Below are positions 21,655 to 30,935 of a stretch of 64,000 bases of DNA, one piece after another; positions within the stretch are counted from its first letter, which is position 1, and each line of letters starts with the position of its first letter. The translations under genes and the position numbers were made by a program. Source of the DNA: Microvirga lenta (GTDB taxonomy: Bacteria; Pseudomonadota; Alphaproteobacteria; Rhizobiales; Beijerinckiaceae); contig NZ_JAJBBR010000004.1 of NCBI RefSeq assembly GCF_020532555.1, positions 62,001-126,000 on the forward strand. The letters are read 5' to 3'. The notes under the pieces were generated by a model that saw nothing but the letters and a program-made list of their open reading frames with translations, had not been told where the DNA came from and ran no database searches.

Positions 21655-21805
21655 GTGGATGTGGCGGTGTTCAGCGCAACGGTCTTCCCTCCCCCTTGTG
21701 GGGAGGGCCAGGGTGGGGGTGTTGGCGCCGGACTGGAACCAGGATGGCGCCCACACCCCCACCTCCACCTCCTCCCCACAAGGGGGAGGAGAGCAGGTCG
21801 GCGCC
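21655..21805. repeat. Intergenic palindromic repeat, family A (full copy)
   Basis: It starts with the same block as 14201-14252. Arms of about 40 bases form an imperfect inverted repeat: 21689-21729 (ctcccccttgtggggagg onward to ttggcgcc) and 21747-21788 (ggcgcccacaccccc onward to ccacaaggggga), separated by about 16 bases. It ends in tcggcgcc, the same as the copy at 45242-45416. Confidence 0.65.
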
Positions 21806-21887
21806 ATCTGCATGAGCTTCGAACCGGCTGAAGCTTGTGGGGAAGGAGAGCCCGGCAGCGCTTCCGGCGAGGCGGTGAGGAGGGCCG

Positions 21888-21928
21888 GAAAAAACAAATC
21901 CCGGCGAAGCTGGCTGCCGCGCCGGGAT
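21888..21928 (-). terminator. Intrinsic terminator of secB
   Basis: Minus strand: stem atcccggcg/cgccgggat (9 bp, 13-base loop) followed by ttgttttttc, 45 bases past the secB stop. Confidence 0.8.
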
Positions 21929-21972
21929 GTCGTCACGAAAACGTGTTGACCCGGCCGGGCCGGGCGTCGCGC

Positions 21973-22467
21973 TTACGACAGGGCCGTCTGGTTGCCCTGC
22001 TGCCCCTGCATTTCGGCGGCGCGCTGGCGGTAGAGGGCCACGAAATCGATCGGGTCGATGTAGAGGGGCGGGAAGCCGCCGTTGCGGACCGCGTCGGCCA
22101 CCATCTGGCGGGCGAAGGGGAAGAGCAGGCGCGGGCACTCGATCATGATGACCGGGTGCAGCTGGTCCTGCGGGATGTTCTGGACCCGGAACACGCCCGA
22201 ATAGGTCAGCTCGAACGCGAACAGCACGTCCTTGTCGCCGATCTTGGCATTGCCTTCGAGGGTCAGGTCGACCTCGAAATCGGCCGCGTCGAGCTGCTTG
22301 GCGTTCACGTTCACCTGCAGGCTGATCTGCGGGCCTTCCGACTGCTGCTGCAGCGAACGGGGCGCGTTGGGGTTCTCGAACGAGAAATCCTTGCAGTACT
22401 GGGCGAGGGCGTTGAGCGAGGGCATGCCGCCTTCCTGCGCTCCGTTGTTTGCCGGGTTGTCGGCCAT
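21973..22467 (-). CDS. secB: Protein-export chaperone SecB
   Basis: 164 residues. Cytoplasmic tetrameric chaperone that keeps preproteins unfolded and hands them to SecA. The family core is visible from [12 protein letters not shown] to [33 protein letters not shown], the latter the most conserved SecB block. GGGAGC precedes the ATG. It is monocistronic, with a strong terminator, and divergent from the Tim44-like gene across 261 bases. Confidence 0.96.
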   Translation of the reverse strand: MADNPANNGAQEGGMPSLNALAQYCKDFSFENPNAPRSLQQQSEGPQISLQVNVNAKQLDAADFEVDLTLEGNAKIGDKDVLFAFELTYSGVFRVQNIPQDQLHPVIMIECPRLLFPFARQMVADAVRNGGFPPLYIDPIDFVALYRQRAAEMQGQQGNQTALS

Positions 22468-22728
22468 GATTCTTGCTCCCAGATGGATCGGTGGTGGGGG
22501 CCCGGACGGAGCGCTTCGGGAAAGCGCCGGCGAGGTAACGGGCTATCGCTCCCGCGCTACCATGCTTCCATCCCATGAACAAGATTCAGCTTTCTCCCTC
22601 GCTTGTCCAAGGGAGAGGTGGATGTTACGACCCATGGACCCCATATGCGAAAGATCACCCTTCGCTTTGGCCGGGGCAACCTTGGCGCATCACGCGTCAG
22701 GATCGGGCAAGCCGACAACGGATCGACG

Positions 22729-23445
22729 ATGCAGGATTCCTTCGACATCACGACCCTTATCTTTATCGTACTCGCCGTCTTCGTGATCTGGCGTCTTCGC
22801 TCCGTGCTGGGGCAGAAGACCGGGAACGAGCAGCCGCCGATGGATCCGCTCTCGCGCCGCGATGCCGGCCTCAGGCCCGGCAATCCGGCGGCCGAGCAGG
22901 ACAACGTGGTCCGTCTCCCCGGCGCCAACGGGTCCCGCCCCGCTCCCGAGAACCTGGCCGAACGCTGGAAGGGCATCGCCGAGCCCGGCACCCCGATGGC
23001 CCAGGCCCTGACCGAGATCACCCGGGCGGAACCCGCCTTCGAGCCGGCAGGCTTCCTGGAGGGCGCCAAGTCGGCCTACGAAATGATCGTCACGGCTTTC
23101 GCGCAGGGAGACCGCCGCACCCTCAAGGATCTCCTGTCGAAGGAGGTCTATGAAGGCTTCGAGCGCGCGATCACCGAGCGCGAGCAGCGGGGCGAGAAGG
23201 TGGAAACCACCTTCGTGTCCATCGACAGGGCCGAGATGGTCGGGGCCGAGGTCCAGGGCAAGCAGGCCCAGATCGTGGTTCGCTTCCTGTCCAAGCTCAT
23301 CACCGCGACCCGGGACGCCTCCGGCGCCGTGGTGGACGGCAGCCCGGACGCGGTCGTCGACGTCACCGACGTATGGACCTTCGCCCGCACCCTCGGAAAC
23401 CGCGACCCCAACTGGTTGCTCGTCGCCACCGAAGCGGGACAATGA
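22729..23445 (+). CDS. Tim44-like domain membrane protein
   Basis: 238 residues from ATG 22729; the frame extends 42 codons upstream, but the family N terminus is the membrane helix DITTLIFIVLAVFVIWRLRSVLGQ at about residues 5-28. A Pro-rich linker leads to a Tim44-like (Tim44/MRPL45, NTF2-like) domain at about 85-238, including AKSAYEMIVTAFAQGDRRTLKDLLSKEVY. Alphaproteobacterial members of this family (TimA-type) are thought related to mitochondrial Tim44; the bacterial role is unclear. Divergence from secB and coupling to mltA fit an envelope or secretion role (inference). Confidence 0.85.
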   Translation: MQDSFDITTLIFIVLAVFVIWRLRSVLGQKTGNEQPPMDPLSRRDAGLRPGNPAAEQDNVVRLPGANGSRPAPENLAERWKGIAEPGTPMAQALTEITRAEPAFEPAGFLEGAKSAYEMIVTAFAQGDRRTLKDLLSKEVYEGFERAITEREQRGEKVETTFVSIDRAEMVGAEVQGKQAQIVVRFLSKLITATRDASGAVVDGSPDAVVDVTDVWTFARTLGNRDPNWLLVATEAGQ

Positions 23446-24620
23446 GGCATGGGGCCCGGGCCGCTCTCGGGGGGCTCGCCTGTCTTCTCGCCTGGATCGT
23501 GACCATGCCCGCAGATGCCGTATCGCCGCTCGAGGGCAAGGCGCAGCTCGAAGCCCTGTCCTTTTCCGATCTGTCCGGATGGGACGGGGACGACCACGGC
23601 GAAGCCTTCCGGGCCTTTCTCCGGTCATGCCGGGCCCTCGACGCCCAGGCGGCCGAATTGCGGCCGGCGCAGAAGCCGGATGCGGGCGTGCTCGCCGTGT
23701 GCCGCGAAGCCCTCAAGACCCCTGCCCTCGACGGCGCCGGGGCCCGCGCCTTCTTCGAGCGGCATTTCCAGCCCTTCCTGATCCGCCCCGAATCGGGCGA
23801 CGGCTTCCTGACCGGTTACTACGAACCCGAGTTCCGGGGCAGCCGCCGGCCGGATTCCACCTACAAGGTGCCCCTGCTCGACCGGCCCGACGATCTCGTC
23901 ACCATCCCCCAGGGCGAAACCCTGCCGGGGATCGACCCGGCTCTCCAGGCCGCCCGGCGCACCTCCGACGGCCATGAGCCCTATCCCGACCGGGCCGCCA
24001 TCGAGGACGGCGCCCTCGGGGACAAGGCCAAGCCGGTGGTCTACCTGCGCGAGCCCGGCGAGGCCTTCATCATCCACGTGCAGGGCTCGGCCCGAATCCG
24101 TCTCGACGACGGCTCGGTCATGCGTGTGGCCTATGCGGGCCGCAACGGCCGTCCCTACACCTCCATCGGCCGCCTGCTGGTGCAGCGGGGCGAGATGGAG
24201 CTGGAGACCATGACGCTGGAAAAGCTCATGGGCTGGCTCAAGGATCATCCGGGTCCCGCCCGCGATCTCATGCGGCAGAACCGGTCCTACATCTTCTTCC
24301 GCGAAGCGGCCGAGCTCGCCCCCGAGGACGGGCCCATCGGCGGCGCCGGCATTCCGCTCGTTCCCGGCCGCAGCCTCGCGGTCGACCGCTCCCTGTGGCC
24401 CTACGGCCTGCCCTTCTGGCTGGAGGGCGAGCTGCCCGTGACCCTGGACCGGGCCGAGCCCCTGCGGCGGCTCATGATCGCGCAGGATACGGGCTCCGCC
24501 ATCGTCGGGCCGGCCCGGGGCGATTTCTTCTTCGGCAGCGGCCCCGACGCCGGGACCCGGGCCGGGCTCCTGCGCCACCGGACGCGCTTCGTCGTCCTCA
24601 AGCCTCGCCTCGATCCATGA
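23442..24620 (+). CDS. mltA: Membrane-bound lytic murein transglycosylase A
   Basis: 392 residues from ATG 23442, which overlaps the Tim44-like stop as ATGA. Cleaves peptidoglycan to 1,6-anhydromuropeptides. A signal peptide is visible (about residues 1-25 ending PADA); no clear lipobox cysteine is present, so lipoprotein status is doubtful. The MltA domain has DGFLTGYYEPEFRGS, FIIHVQGSARIRLDDG and the C-terminal 3D domain AQDTGSAIVGPARGDFFFG with the catalytic aspartate. The order Tim44-like, mltA, smr is common in related bacteria. Confidence 0.93.
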   Translation: MRHGARAALGGLACLLAWIVTMPADAVSPLEGKAQLEALSFSDLSGWDGDDHGEAFRAFLRSCRALDAQAAELRPAQKPDAGVLAVCREALKTPALDGAGARAFFERHFQPFLIRPESGDGFLTGYYEPEFRGSRRPDSTYKVPLLDRPDDLVTIPQGETLPGIDPALQAARRTSDGHEPYPDRAAIEDGALGDKAKPVVYLREPGEAFIIHVQGSARIRLDDGSVMRVAYAGRNGRPYTSIGRLLVQRGEMELETMTLEKLMGWLKDHPGPARDLMRQNRSYIFFREAAELAPEDGPIGGAGIPLVPGRSLAVDRSLWPYGLPFWLEGELPVTLDRAEPLRRLMIAQDTGSAIVGPARGDFFFGSGPDAGTRAGLLRHRTRFVVLKPRLDP

Positions 24621-25180
24621 CCAAGCGCCGGTCCCGTCCGCTCAGCCCCGAGGAGCGACGGCTCTGGAGCCAGGTGGTCCGGAGCGTCAAACCCCTCAAG
24701 GGCAAGCTGCCGCCGCCCGAGCCGGAGCCGGAGGAACAGCCGGCGACCGCCACCGCGCCGGTGCGGGAGGTGGTGCTCGCGCCTTCCCCCTCGCCGTCCC
24801 TGCCCCGGAAGCCGCCCGTGACGCCGCTCGCACCCCTCGAGCGCAAGACCGTGAAGGCCCTGCGGCGCGGAACCCGGCAGGTGGACAGCGTCATCGACCT
24901 GCACGGGATGCGCCAGGAAGAGGCCCATTACGCGCTGATCAACTTCCTTCACCGGGCGCAGGGCTCGGGCTACGGCATCGTCCTCGTCATCACCGGCAAG
25001 GGCGGCGCGGCGGGGCCGGGCCTTTTCGAGGAGCGCGGGGTCCTGCGCCGCATGGTGCCGCACTGGCTGCGCCTGCCCGATCTCAGATCTCTTGTGGTTG
25101 GCTTCGAAGAAGCCTCTCCCCAGCATGGCGGATCCGGTGCACTCTATGTCAGGCTTCGCCGCAGGCGGGGCGCGGGATGA
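24617..25180 (+). CDS. Smr/MutS2-family domain protein
   Basis: 187 residues, ATGA overlap with mltA. Residues 1-85 are basic and proline-rich; the Smr domain occupies about 95-187, with VDSVIDLHGMRQEEAH (the LDLHG motif) and VLVITGKGGAAGPG (TGKG). Stand-alone Smr proteins are DNA or RNA nicking endonucleases, some acting on stalled ribosomes; the exact activity here is unknown. It ends four bases before the XRE gene. Confidence 0.9.
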   Translation: MTKRRSRPLSPEERRLWSQVVRSVKPLKGKLPPPEPEPEEQPATATAPVREVVLAPSPSPSLPRKPPVTPLAPLERKTVKALRRGTRQVDSVIDLHGMRQEEAHYALINFLHRAQGSGYGIVLVITGKGGAAGPGLFEERGVLRRMVPHWLRLPDLRSLVVGFEEASPQHGGSGALYVRLRRRRGAG

Positions 25181-25184
25181 ACGG

Positions 25185-25613
25185 ATGACTCCTTTCGGCG
25201 AACGGGTGCGGCAGCTGCGCCGCGAACGCGGGCTCCTCCTGAAGGACATGGCCGCGCATCTGGGCGTGTCGAGCGCCTATCTGTCGGCCCTGGAGCGGGG
25301 CGAACGCGGCAAGCCGACCTGGACCCTGATCCAGGGGGTCCTGCAATATTTCAACATCATCTGGGACGAGGCCGACGAGCTGGCCCGGCTGGCCGACGTC
25401 TCGGATCCGCGGGTGAAGATCGACACCGCGAGCTGCGATCCGCGCGCCACCCTTCTGGCCAACCGCCTCGCCCGCGAGATCCGCGGCCTGTCCGAGAGCG
25501 AGCTCGAAGCCATCCTGACGATCCTCGACAAGGCGCAGGAACGGAGCCGGCGGGTGGCGTCCCTCCTCGACAAGGCGCAGGATTCGATCCAGTCGTCCTC
25601 CTCCCCCGGCTAG
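25185..25613 (+). CDS. XRE-family transcriptional regulator
   Basis: 142 residues from ATG 25185, where the canonical N terminus TPFGERVRQLRRERG begins; an in-frame ATG at 25146 would overlap smr. The helix-turn-helix spans about residues 7-62 (LKDMAAHLGVSSAYLSALERGERGKPTW). The C-terminal half is helical with no recognised ligand domain. Widespread in Hyphomicrobiales next to mltA-smr. The target is unknown; autoregulation is possible. Confidence 0.88.
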   Translation: MTPFGERVRQLRRERGLLLKDMAAHLGVSSAYLSALERGERGKPTWTLIQGVLQYFNIIWDEADELARLADVSDPRVKIDTASCDPRATLLANRLAREIRGLSESELEAILTILDKAQERSRRVASLLDKAQDSIQSSSSPG

Positions 25614-25717
25614 GATCCCGACCCGGCCCTGAGAACCGCCGGGGACGCGGCGCCCGACCTTGACCGCCGCGGCTTTGGATGCGAAAGCGCCCCTTTCCCT
25701 GAAACTTTCGGTTGCTC

Positions 25718-26719
25718 ATGTCCCAGAATCGCATCGACGTGCTCACGCTCGGCAACGCCATCGTTGACGTGCTCGCCCATACGGACGAGGCCTTCCTCCT
25801 CAAGAAGAACGTCCACAAGGGCGCCATGCAGCTCATCGACGAGGCGCGGGCCGAGGAGCTCTACGGCGACATGGGACCGGCCATCATCGTGTCGGGCGGG
25901 TCGGCCGCCAACACGGCGGCGGGCGTCGCCTCGTTCGGCGTGAAGGCCGGCTTCATCGGCAAGGTCAAGGACGACGAGACCGGCCGCCTCTTCGCCCACG
26001 ACCTGAACGCCATCGACGTCCATTACGACGTGATCCCGGCCCAGGGCGGCCCGGCCACGGCCCGCAGCTTCATCCTGGTGACGCCCGACGGCGAGCGCAC
26101 CATGAACACCTATCTCGGCGCCTGCCAGAACCTCACCCCCGACGACGTGAACCCGGAGACGGTGCGCGCCTCGGGCATCGTCTATCTCGAAGGCTATCTC
26201 TGGGATCCGCCGGCCGCCAAGGAGGCCTTCCGCAAGGCCGTGAAGATCGCCCACGAGGCCGGCAACAAGGTGGCGCTCACCCTCTCGGACGCCTTCTGCG
26301 TCGACCGCTACCGCGACGAGTTCCTCGGCCTCATGCGCGACGGCAGCCTCGACATCCTCTTCGCCAACATCCACGAGCTGCAGAGCCTCTACGGCACGTC
26401 GGACGCCGATACGGCGCTCGCGGCCCTACGGGAGGAGAACGTGCTCGGCGCCATCACCCGCTCGGCGGAGGGCGCGCTCGTGGTCAGCCGCGGCGAGACC
26501 AAGGCGGTCCCCGCCTTCCCGGTGGAGCGCGTGGTGGACACCACCGGCGCGGGCGATCTGTTCGCGGCGGGCTTCATGGCCGGCCTGACCCAGGACCTCG
26601 ACCTCGTCGACTGCGCCCGCCTCGGCGGCCTCGCGGCGGCCGAGATCATCAGCCACCTCGGCGCCCGTCCGCAATCCGACCTGCGCGACCTCGCCCGTCA
26701 GCAGGGGCTGCTGGCCTGA
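25718..26719 (+). CDS. PfkB-family carbohydrate/adenosine kinase
   Basis: 333 residues from ATG 25718 (an in-frame TTG lies two codons earlier). PfkB signatures: N-terminal GNAIVDVLAH, the GGSAANTAAGVASFG block, and DTTGAGDLFAAGFMAG with the catalytic aspartate and anion hole near residue 277. Alphaproteobacterial homologues are annotated as adenosine kinase, which phosphorylates adenosine to AMP; other sugar substrates cannot be excluded. It is a single gene preceded by a 104-base gap in which I see no strong promoter. Confidence 0.88.
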   Translation: MSQNRIDVLTLGNAIVDVLAHTDEAFLLKKNVHKGAMQLIDEARAEELYGDMGPAIIVSGGSAANTAAGVASFGVKAGFIGKVKDDETGRLFAHDLNAIDVHYDVIPAQGGPATARSFILVTPDGERTMNTYLGACQNLTPDDVNPETVRASGIVYLEGYLWDPPAAKEAFRKAVKIAHEAGNKVALTLSDAFCVDRYRDEFLGLMRDGSLDILFANIHELQSLYGTSDADTALAALREENVLGAITRSAEGALVVSRGETKAVPAFPVERVVDTTGAGDLFAAGFMAGLTQDLDLVDCARLGGLAAAEIISHLGARPQSDLRDLARQQGLLA

Positions 26720-26756
26720 AACAGGATCTTCGGCCCGAGCGGCGGGGCATGAGCGA

Positions 26757-27239
26757 TCATGGCTCGCCGCCGGTCGGCCCGAACCAGATGCTGGCGAGGG
26801 CGCTGAGGGCCACCAGCACCAGAAAGCCGTTCATGGCGACCAGCAGATAGGGCGGCAGGCGCTGCACGTCCGGGTTGGGCGGCGGCGTGCCGACGAAGAC
26901 CTGACGCCAGACCGCGGCCGCGAAGCAAAACGCGCTGAACAGCACCAGGACCGATCCGGTGCCGATGATCATCCATTCGGGCACCACGCCCGCGAGCAGC
27001 TTCTTGGCTCCGATGCCGGAGGCAAGCGCCGCCAGGCCGGTGCGGACCCAGGCGGCATAGGTCCGCTCGGCGGCGAAGACCGTGCGGTCCGCCGCAAGCT
27101 CCGTGCGCCGGTCGGCGCTGTCCTTGGTGACCTTGGCCGCGACGGCGGTGTGCTGGGCTGCGACCTGCGTGTTCTCGGCCGCCTCCTGCGCCTGGTCGGC
27201 GCTGCGCCGGATCTCTTTCTCGATCGGTTGCGTGGTCAT
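26757..27239 (-). CDS. DUF202 (YidH-like) membrane protein
   Basis: 160 residues from ATG 27239 with GGAG upstream; the longer frame adds ten unlikely residues. The first 55 residues are polar, Ala/Gln-rich and probably coiled-coil. Then comes the DUF202 core ELAADRTVFAAERTYAAWVRTGLAALASGIG, followed by three predicted transmembrane helices (about 69-90, 95-118, 132-153). Function is unknown. It lies downstream of coaA by 67 bases on the same strand, possibly a separate unit. Confidence 0.85.
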   Translation of the reverse strand: MTTQPIEKEIRRSADQAQEAAENTQVAAQHTAVAAKVTKDSADRRTELAADRTVFAAERTYAAWVRTGLAALASGIGAKKLLAGVVPEWMIIGTGSVLVLFSAFCFAAAVWRQVFVGTPPPNPDVQRLPPYLLVAMNGFLVLVALSALASIWFGPTGGEP

Positions 27240-27306
27240 GCGTGCTCCGTCCCGATGGGAACAACGCACCAGACCGGCGAAGGTTGAGTTCGAGGAAGCG
27301 GCGGCG

Positions 27307-28284
27307 TCAGAGCCTTCTCAGCGCCACCGTCTCGATCCGGTGGCTGGCGCCTTTCTTCAGGATCAGGCTCGCCCGCTGCCGGGTCGGCACGATGTTCTCG
27401 CGCAGGTTCAGCAGGTTGATCCGGTTCCACAGGCCGTCGGCGATGGTCATGGCCTCGTCCTCGGGCAGTTCCGCATAGCGGCGGAAATAGGAGAGCGGAT
27501 CGCGGAAGGCCGTGTGGCGCAGGCGGAGGAACCGGTTCACGTACCAGCGGTGCAGGTCCGCCTCGTCGGCATCGATATAGACCGAGAAATCGAAGAAGTC
27601 GGACACGAAGGGGATCGCCGTGCCGTCCTTGGGCATCCGCGCCGGCTGGAGCACGTTGAGGCCCTCGACGATGAGGATGTCCGGCCGGTCGATCACCGTC
27701 TCCTCGCCGGGCACCACGTCGTAGACCAGGTGCGAATAGAGCGGGGCGTGCACGTTGCGCTTTCCGGCCTTGATGTCGGCGAGGAAGTGCAGGAGCGCTC
27801 CGGTGTCGTAGCTCTCGGGAAAGCCCTTGCGCTCCATCAGGCCCAGCCGCGTCAGCTCCGCGTTGGGCAGGAGGAATCCGTCCGTGGTCACGAGATCGAC
27901 CTTGGGCGTGTTGGGCCAGCGGGCGAGCAGCGCCTTCAGGACGCGGGCGGTGGTGGATTTGCCGACCGCCACGGAGCCCGCGACCCCGATGATGTAGGGG
28001 ACCTTCTCCTCCTTCTCGGCGAGGAGAAAGCGCTGCGTCGCCTTGAACAGCCCCTGGGTCGCCGCGACGTAGAGGGAGAGCAGGCGCGACAGCGGCAGGT
28101 AGATCGCCGCCACCTCGTCGAGGGAGATCGGATCGTTGAGGGATTGCAACTGCACCACCTCGTCGGCGGTGAGCGTCATCGGCGCATCGGCGCGCAGCCT
28201 CGCCCACTCGTCCCGCGGAAAGATCCGGTAGGGCGAGAGACCGTCATCGGCTTCGAGAGGCGGCACCGCGTTGCGTTGGTCCAT
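27307..28284 (-). CDS. coaA: Pantothenate kinase, type I
   Basis: 325 residues. Phosphorylates pantothenate in the committed, CoA-feedback-regulated step of coenzyme A synthesis. P-loop [14 protein letters not shown] is near residues 98-111, [12 protein letters not shown] follows, and the conserved YxxFxR-type N-terminal segment ([15 protein letters not shown]) is present. It is the last gene of the histidine operon, 11 bases after hisE, a location shared with many Hyphomicrobiales. Confidence 0.96.
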   Translation of the reverse strand: MDQRNAVPPLEADDGLSPYRIFPRDEWARLRADAPMTLTADEVVQLQSLNDPISLDEVAAIYLPLSRLLSLYVAATQGLFKATQRFLLAEKEEKVPYIIGVAGSVAVGKSTTARVLKALLARWPNTPKVDLVTTDGFLLPNAELTRLGLMERKGFPESYDTGALLHFLADIKAGKRNVHAPLYSHLVYDVVPGEETVIDRPDILIVEGLNVLQPARMPKDGTAIPFVSDFFDFSVYIDADEADLHRWYVNRFLRLRHTAFRDPLSYFRRYAELPEDEAMTIADGLWNRINLLNLRENIVPTRQRASLILKKGASHRIETVALRRL

Positions 28285-28295
28285 GAGACCATCCT

Positions 28296-28616
28296 TTATG
28301 GCTTGCGCGCGGCCTTCTCGGCGAGCCCCGATTGCGCGGTGCGGCGCTCCAATTCGGCCATTACCTCATTTAAGGAAATGTCGGCGCCCTGCAACACGAC
28401 CAAAAGATGATAGAGCACGTCGGCGGCTTCCGCCGTCAGGTTCTTCCGGTCGCCCTGCACGGCCGCGATGGCCGCCTCCACCGCCTCCTCGCCGAGCTTC
28501 TTGGCCGCCTTGGCGGGTCCGTCGGCGAGGAGCTTCGCCGTATAGGACTCGGTTGCGGGCGCTGCGGCGCGCTCCGCCACGATGCGGGCGAGATCGTCGA
28601 GGGTGAAGGTGGTCAT
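28296..28616 (-). CDS. hisE: Phosphoribosyl-ATP pyrophosphatase
   Basis: 106 residues. Hydrolyses PR-ATP to PR-AMP, the second step of histidine synthesis. The MazG-like four-helix fold is recognisable from [26 protein letters not shown] with its EExxE metal-binding motif and from [11 protein letters not shown]. It is separated from hisF by a 131-base gap filled by a palindromic repeat, whereas the other his genes overlap. Confidence 0.95.
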   Translation of the reverse strand: MTTFTLDDLARIVAERAAAPATESYTAKLLADGPAKAAKKLGEEAVEAAIAAVQGDRKNLTAEAADVLYHLLVVLQGADISLNEVMAELERRTAQSGLAEKAARKP

Positions 28617-28629
28617 GGTCTATTCCGAT

Positions 28630-28729
28630 GTCGTCCCCGGCCGGAGCGAAGCGGAGGGGAAGGGGATCCATGGATCCCCGAACGGTGGAGTGGATCCCCT
28701 TCCCGGCTCTTCGAGCCGCCGGGGATGAC
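28630..28729. repeat. Large imperfect palindrome between hisF and hisE
   Basis: Arms of about 40 bases (28630-28670 and 28691-28729) are imperfect inverted repeats, both ending in aaggggatcca at the inner side and in gtc(g/a)tccccgg at the outer side. A nested perfect palindrome ggggatccatggatcccc sits at 28662-28679. It is non-coding and resembles rhizobial palindromic (RPE-like) elements. Inside an operon it could act as a processing or attenuating structure. Confidence 0.7.
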
Positions 28730-28747
28730 AGGAGAGATTCTCCCGCC

Positions 28748-29545
28748 TCAGGCCGCCTTGTCCAGGGCCGGCTTGTCGAGGCGCATCTTGAGCCCGGCTC
28801 CCGCCATGTATTCCTTGGCCTCGCCGATGCTGTGCGTGCCGAAATGGAAGATCGAGGCGGCGAGCACGGCGCTGGCGTGGCCTTCGCGGACGCCGTCGAC
28901 CAGGTGGTCGAGATTGCCGACGCCGCCGGAGGCGATCACCGGGACGGAGACCGCATCCGAAATCGCCCGCACGAGCGCGAGGTCGTAGCCGCCCTTGGTG
29001 CCGTCCCGGTCCATGGAGGTGACGAGGAGCTCCCCTGCCCCGAGCTCCGCGACCTGGCGGGCGAAGGCGATGGCATCGATACCGGTCGGGTTACGGCCGC
29101 CGTGAGTAAAAATCTCCCAGCGTGGGGCCTCGCTTGTCCCCGACACCTTCTTGGCGTCGATGGCGACCACGATGCATTGCGCGCCGAATTTCTCCGCCGC
29201 CTCGCGCACGAAGTCCGGGTTCTTCACGGCTGCGGTGTTGATCGAGACCTTGTCGGCCCCGGCGAGCAGCAGCTTGCGGATGTCCTCCACGGTGCGCACG
29301 CCGCCGCCGACGGTGAGCGGCATGAAGCAGGCCTCGGCGGTGCGGCTCACCACGTCGAGGAGGATGCCTCTCGCCTCGTGGCTCGCGGTGATGTCGAGGA
29401 AGCAGAGCTCGTCGGCGCCGGCGGCGTCATAGGCCTTGGCGGCCTCCACCGGATCGCCCGCATCGACGAGGTCGACGAACTGCACGCCTTTGACGACGCG
29501 GCCGTCCTTCACGTCGAGGCAGGGAATGAGACGCACTTTCAGCAT
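28748..29545 (-). CDS. hisF: Imidazole glycerol phosphate synthase cyclase subunit
   Basis: 265 residues. With HisH it converts PRFAR to IGP and AICAR, using ammonia from HisH. Both catalytic aspartates of the TIM barrel are visible, in [15 protein letters not shown] near residue 11 and in [12 protein letters not shown] near residue 136. Its start overlaps the hisA stop (TGATG). Confidence 0.97.
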   Translation of the reverse strand: MLKVRLIPCLDVKDGRVVKGVQFVDLVDAGDPVEAAKAYDAAGADELCFLDITASHEARGILLDVVSRTAEACFMPLTVGGGVRTVEDIRKLLLAGADKVSINTAAVKNPDFVREAAEKFGAQCIVVAIDAKKVSGTSEAPRWEIFTHGGRNPTGIDAIAFARQVAELGAGELLVTSMDRDGTKGGYDLALVRAISDAVSVPVIASGGVGNLDHLVDGVREGHASAVLAASIFHFGTHSIGEAKEYMAGAGLKMRLDKPALDKAA

Positions 29546-30288
29546 CAGACGGGCTCCTGGCGCACGGAGCGGAGCAGCGCCAGCGCCTGGTCCGGGTCGA
29601 TGCGCCCGTCATAGAGCGCGCGGCCCGAAATCGCGCCGCCGAGGACGGCACAGTCGGGATGGGTCAGGCGCTCGATATCGGCCATGGAGGCGAGTCCGCC
29701 CGAGGCGATGACCGGGATCGACACGGCCCGCGCCAGGGCCAGGGTCATGGGGATGTTGAGACCCTTGAGGATGCCGTCGCGGGCGATGTCCGTGTAGATG
29801 ATGGCGGCGACGCCCGCATCCTCGAAGCGGCGTCCGAGCTCCTCGGCCGTGAGGGTCGAGGTCTGGGCCCAGCCCTCCACGGCCACGAGCCCGTCCTTGG
29901 CGTCGATGCCGACGGCGATCCTGCCCGGATGGAGGCGGGCCGCCTCGCGCACGAATTCGGGATCGCGCACGGCGGCGGTGCCGATGATGACCCGGGCGAC
30001 GCCCTTGGCGAGCCAGCCCTCCACGGTCTTCATGTCGCGGATGCCGCCGCCGAGCTGCACCGGAATCGCGACGCGCCCGAGGATGCTCTCGACGGCGGCG
30101 GCGTTCATGGGCTTGCCGGCGAAGGCTCCGTCGAGATCGACCACGTGCAGCCACTCGAAGCCCTGGGCCTCGAAGGCGGCGCCTTGCGCGGCCGGGTCGT
30201 CGTTGAACACGGTCGCCTGGTCCATGTCGCCCTGGACGAGGCGGACGCAGCGGCCTTCTTTGAGATCGATGGCGGGAAAAAGGATCAC
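29545..30288 (-). CDS. hisA: ProFAR isomerase HisA
   Basis: 247 residues from GTG 30288 (GAGGTGG upstream; GTGA overlap with the hisH stop). Amadori isomerase of histidine synthesis, TIM barrel. The catalytic aspartate is in [17 protein letters not shown], and [14 protein letters not shown] carries the second acid. The longer open frame upstream, to 30951, is antisense-like noise across hisH. Confidence 0.96.
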   Translation of the reverse strand: MILFPAIDLKEGRCVRLVQGDMDQATVFNDDPAAQGAAFEAQGFEWLHVVDLDGAFAGKPMNAAAVESILGRVAIPVQLGGGIRDMKTVEGWLAKGVARVIIGTAAVRDPEFVREAARLHPGRIAVGIDAKDGLVAVEGWAQTSTLTAEELGRRFEDAGVAAIIYTDIARDGILKGLNIPMTLALARAVSIPVIASGGLASMADIERLTHPDCAVLGGAISGRALYDGRIDPDQALALLRSVRQEPV

Positions 30289-30935
30289 GGGCGCCACCTC
30301 AGGAAGTTGGCGATGAGCTTGAGGCCGAGAGTCTGGCTTTTTTCGGGGTGAAACTGGGTGCCGACGATGTTGTCGCGCCCGACGATGGCGGTGACGGGCC
30401 CGCCGTAATCGGAGACGGCCACCAGGTCGTCCGGGTCCTGCGGCTGGAGCGCGTAGGAATGCACGAAATAGGCGTGCAGGCCGTCCGGTCCGGTCGGAAT
30501 GCCGTCGAGCAGGGGATGGTCCCTGCGCTTGTCCAGGGTGTTCCAGCCCATATGGGGGATCTTCAGGGCCGGGTCCTGCGGCGCGATGGCCTTCACGTCG
30601 CCGTGGATCCAGTCGAGGCCGGGGCTCGTGGTGTGCTCCAGGCCGCGGGTCGCCATGAGCTGCATGCCGACGCAGATGCCGAAGAAGGGCTTGCCGTGCC
30701 GGTGCACGCTCTCCTCCAGGGCCTCGACCATGCCGGGCACGGAATCGAGGCCGCGCCGGCAATCGGCGAAGGCGCCGACACCCGGCAGCACGATGCGGTC
30801 GGCGGCGCGGACCGCGTCCGGATCGGACGTGACCGTGACGGCATCGTCGAGCCCCGCCTCCCGCGCGGCCCGCTCGAAGGACTTGGCGGCGGAGTGCAGG
30901 TTGCCCGAACCGTAATCGATGATGGCGACGCTCAC
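30285..30935 (-). CDS. hisH: Imidazole glycerol phosphate synthase glutaminase subunit
   Basis: 216 residues from GTG 30935. Class I glutamine amidotransferase feeding ammonia to HisF. The nucleophile cysteine is in GICVGMQLM and the His-Glu pair in [11 protein letters not shown] terminus [13 protein letters not shown] is diagnostic. It overlaps both DUF2628 upstream and hisA downstream by four bases. Confidence 0.96.
   Translation of the reverse strand: MSVAIIDYGSGNLHSAAKSFERAAREAGLDDAVTVTSDPDAVRAADRIVLPGVGAFADCRRGLDSVPGMVEALEESVHRHGKPFFGICVGMQLMATRGLEHTTSPGLDWIHGDVKAIAPQDPALKIPHMGWNTLDKRRDHPLLDGIPTGPDGLHAYFVHSYALQPQDPDDLVAVSDYGGPVTAIVGRDNIVGTQFHPEKSQTLGLKLIANFLRWRP

Larger units (their letters stand above)
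21413..21972. other. 560-base intergenic region with palindromic repeats
   Basis: This is the largest gene-free stretch, lying between convergent dnaQ and secB. It contains a REP-like pair (tcgaagga 21557-21564 and tccttcga 21594-21601) with a GC-rich tail to 21630, the family A repeat (21655-21805) and the secB terminator. Short ORFs here overlap repeats and lack ribosome-binding sites; I see no credible gene. Confidence 0.6.

Noticed and set aside
21826..21972. Short ORFs in the dnaQ-secB gap
   Set aside because: They overlap repeats and the secB terminator and have no start signals.
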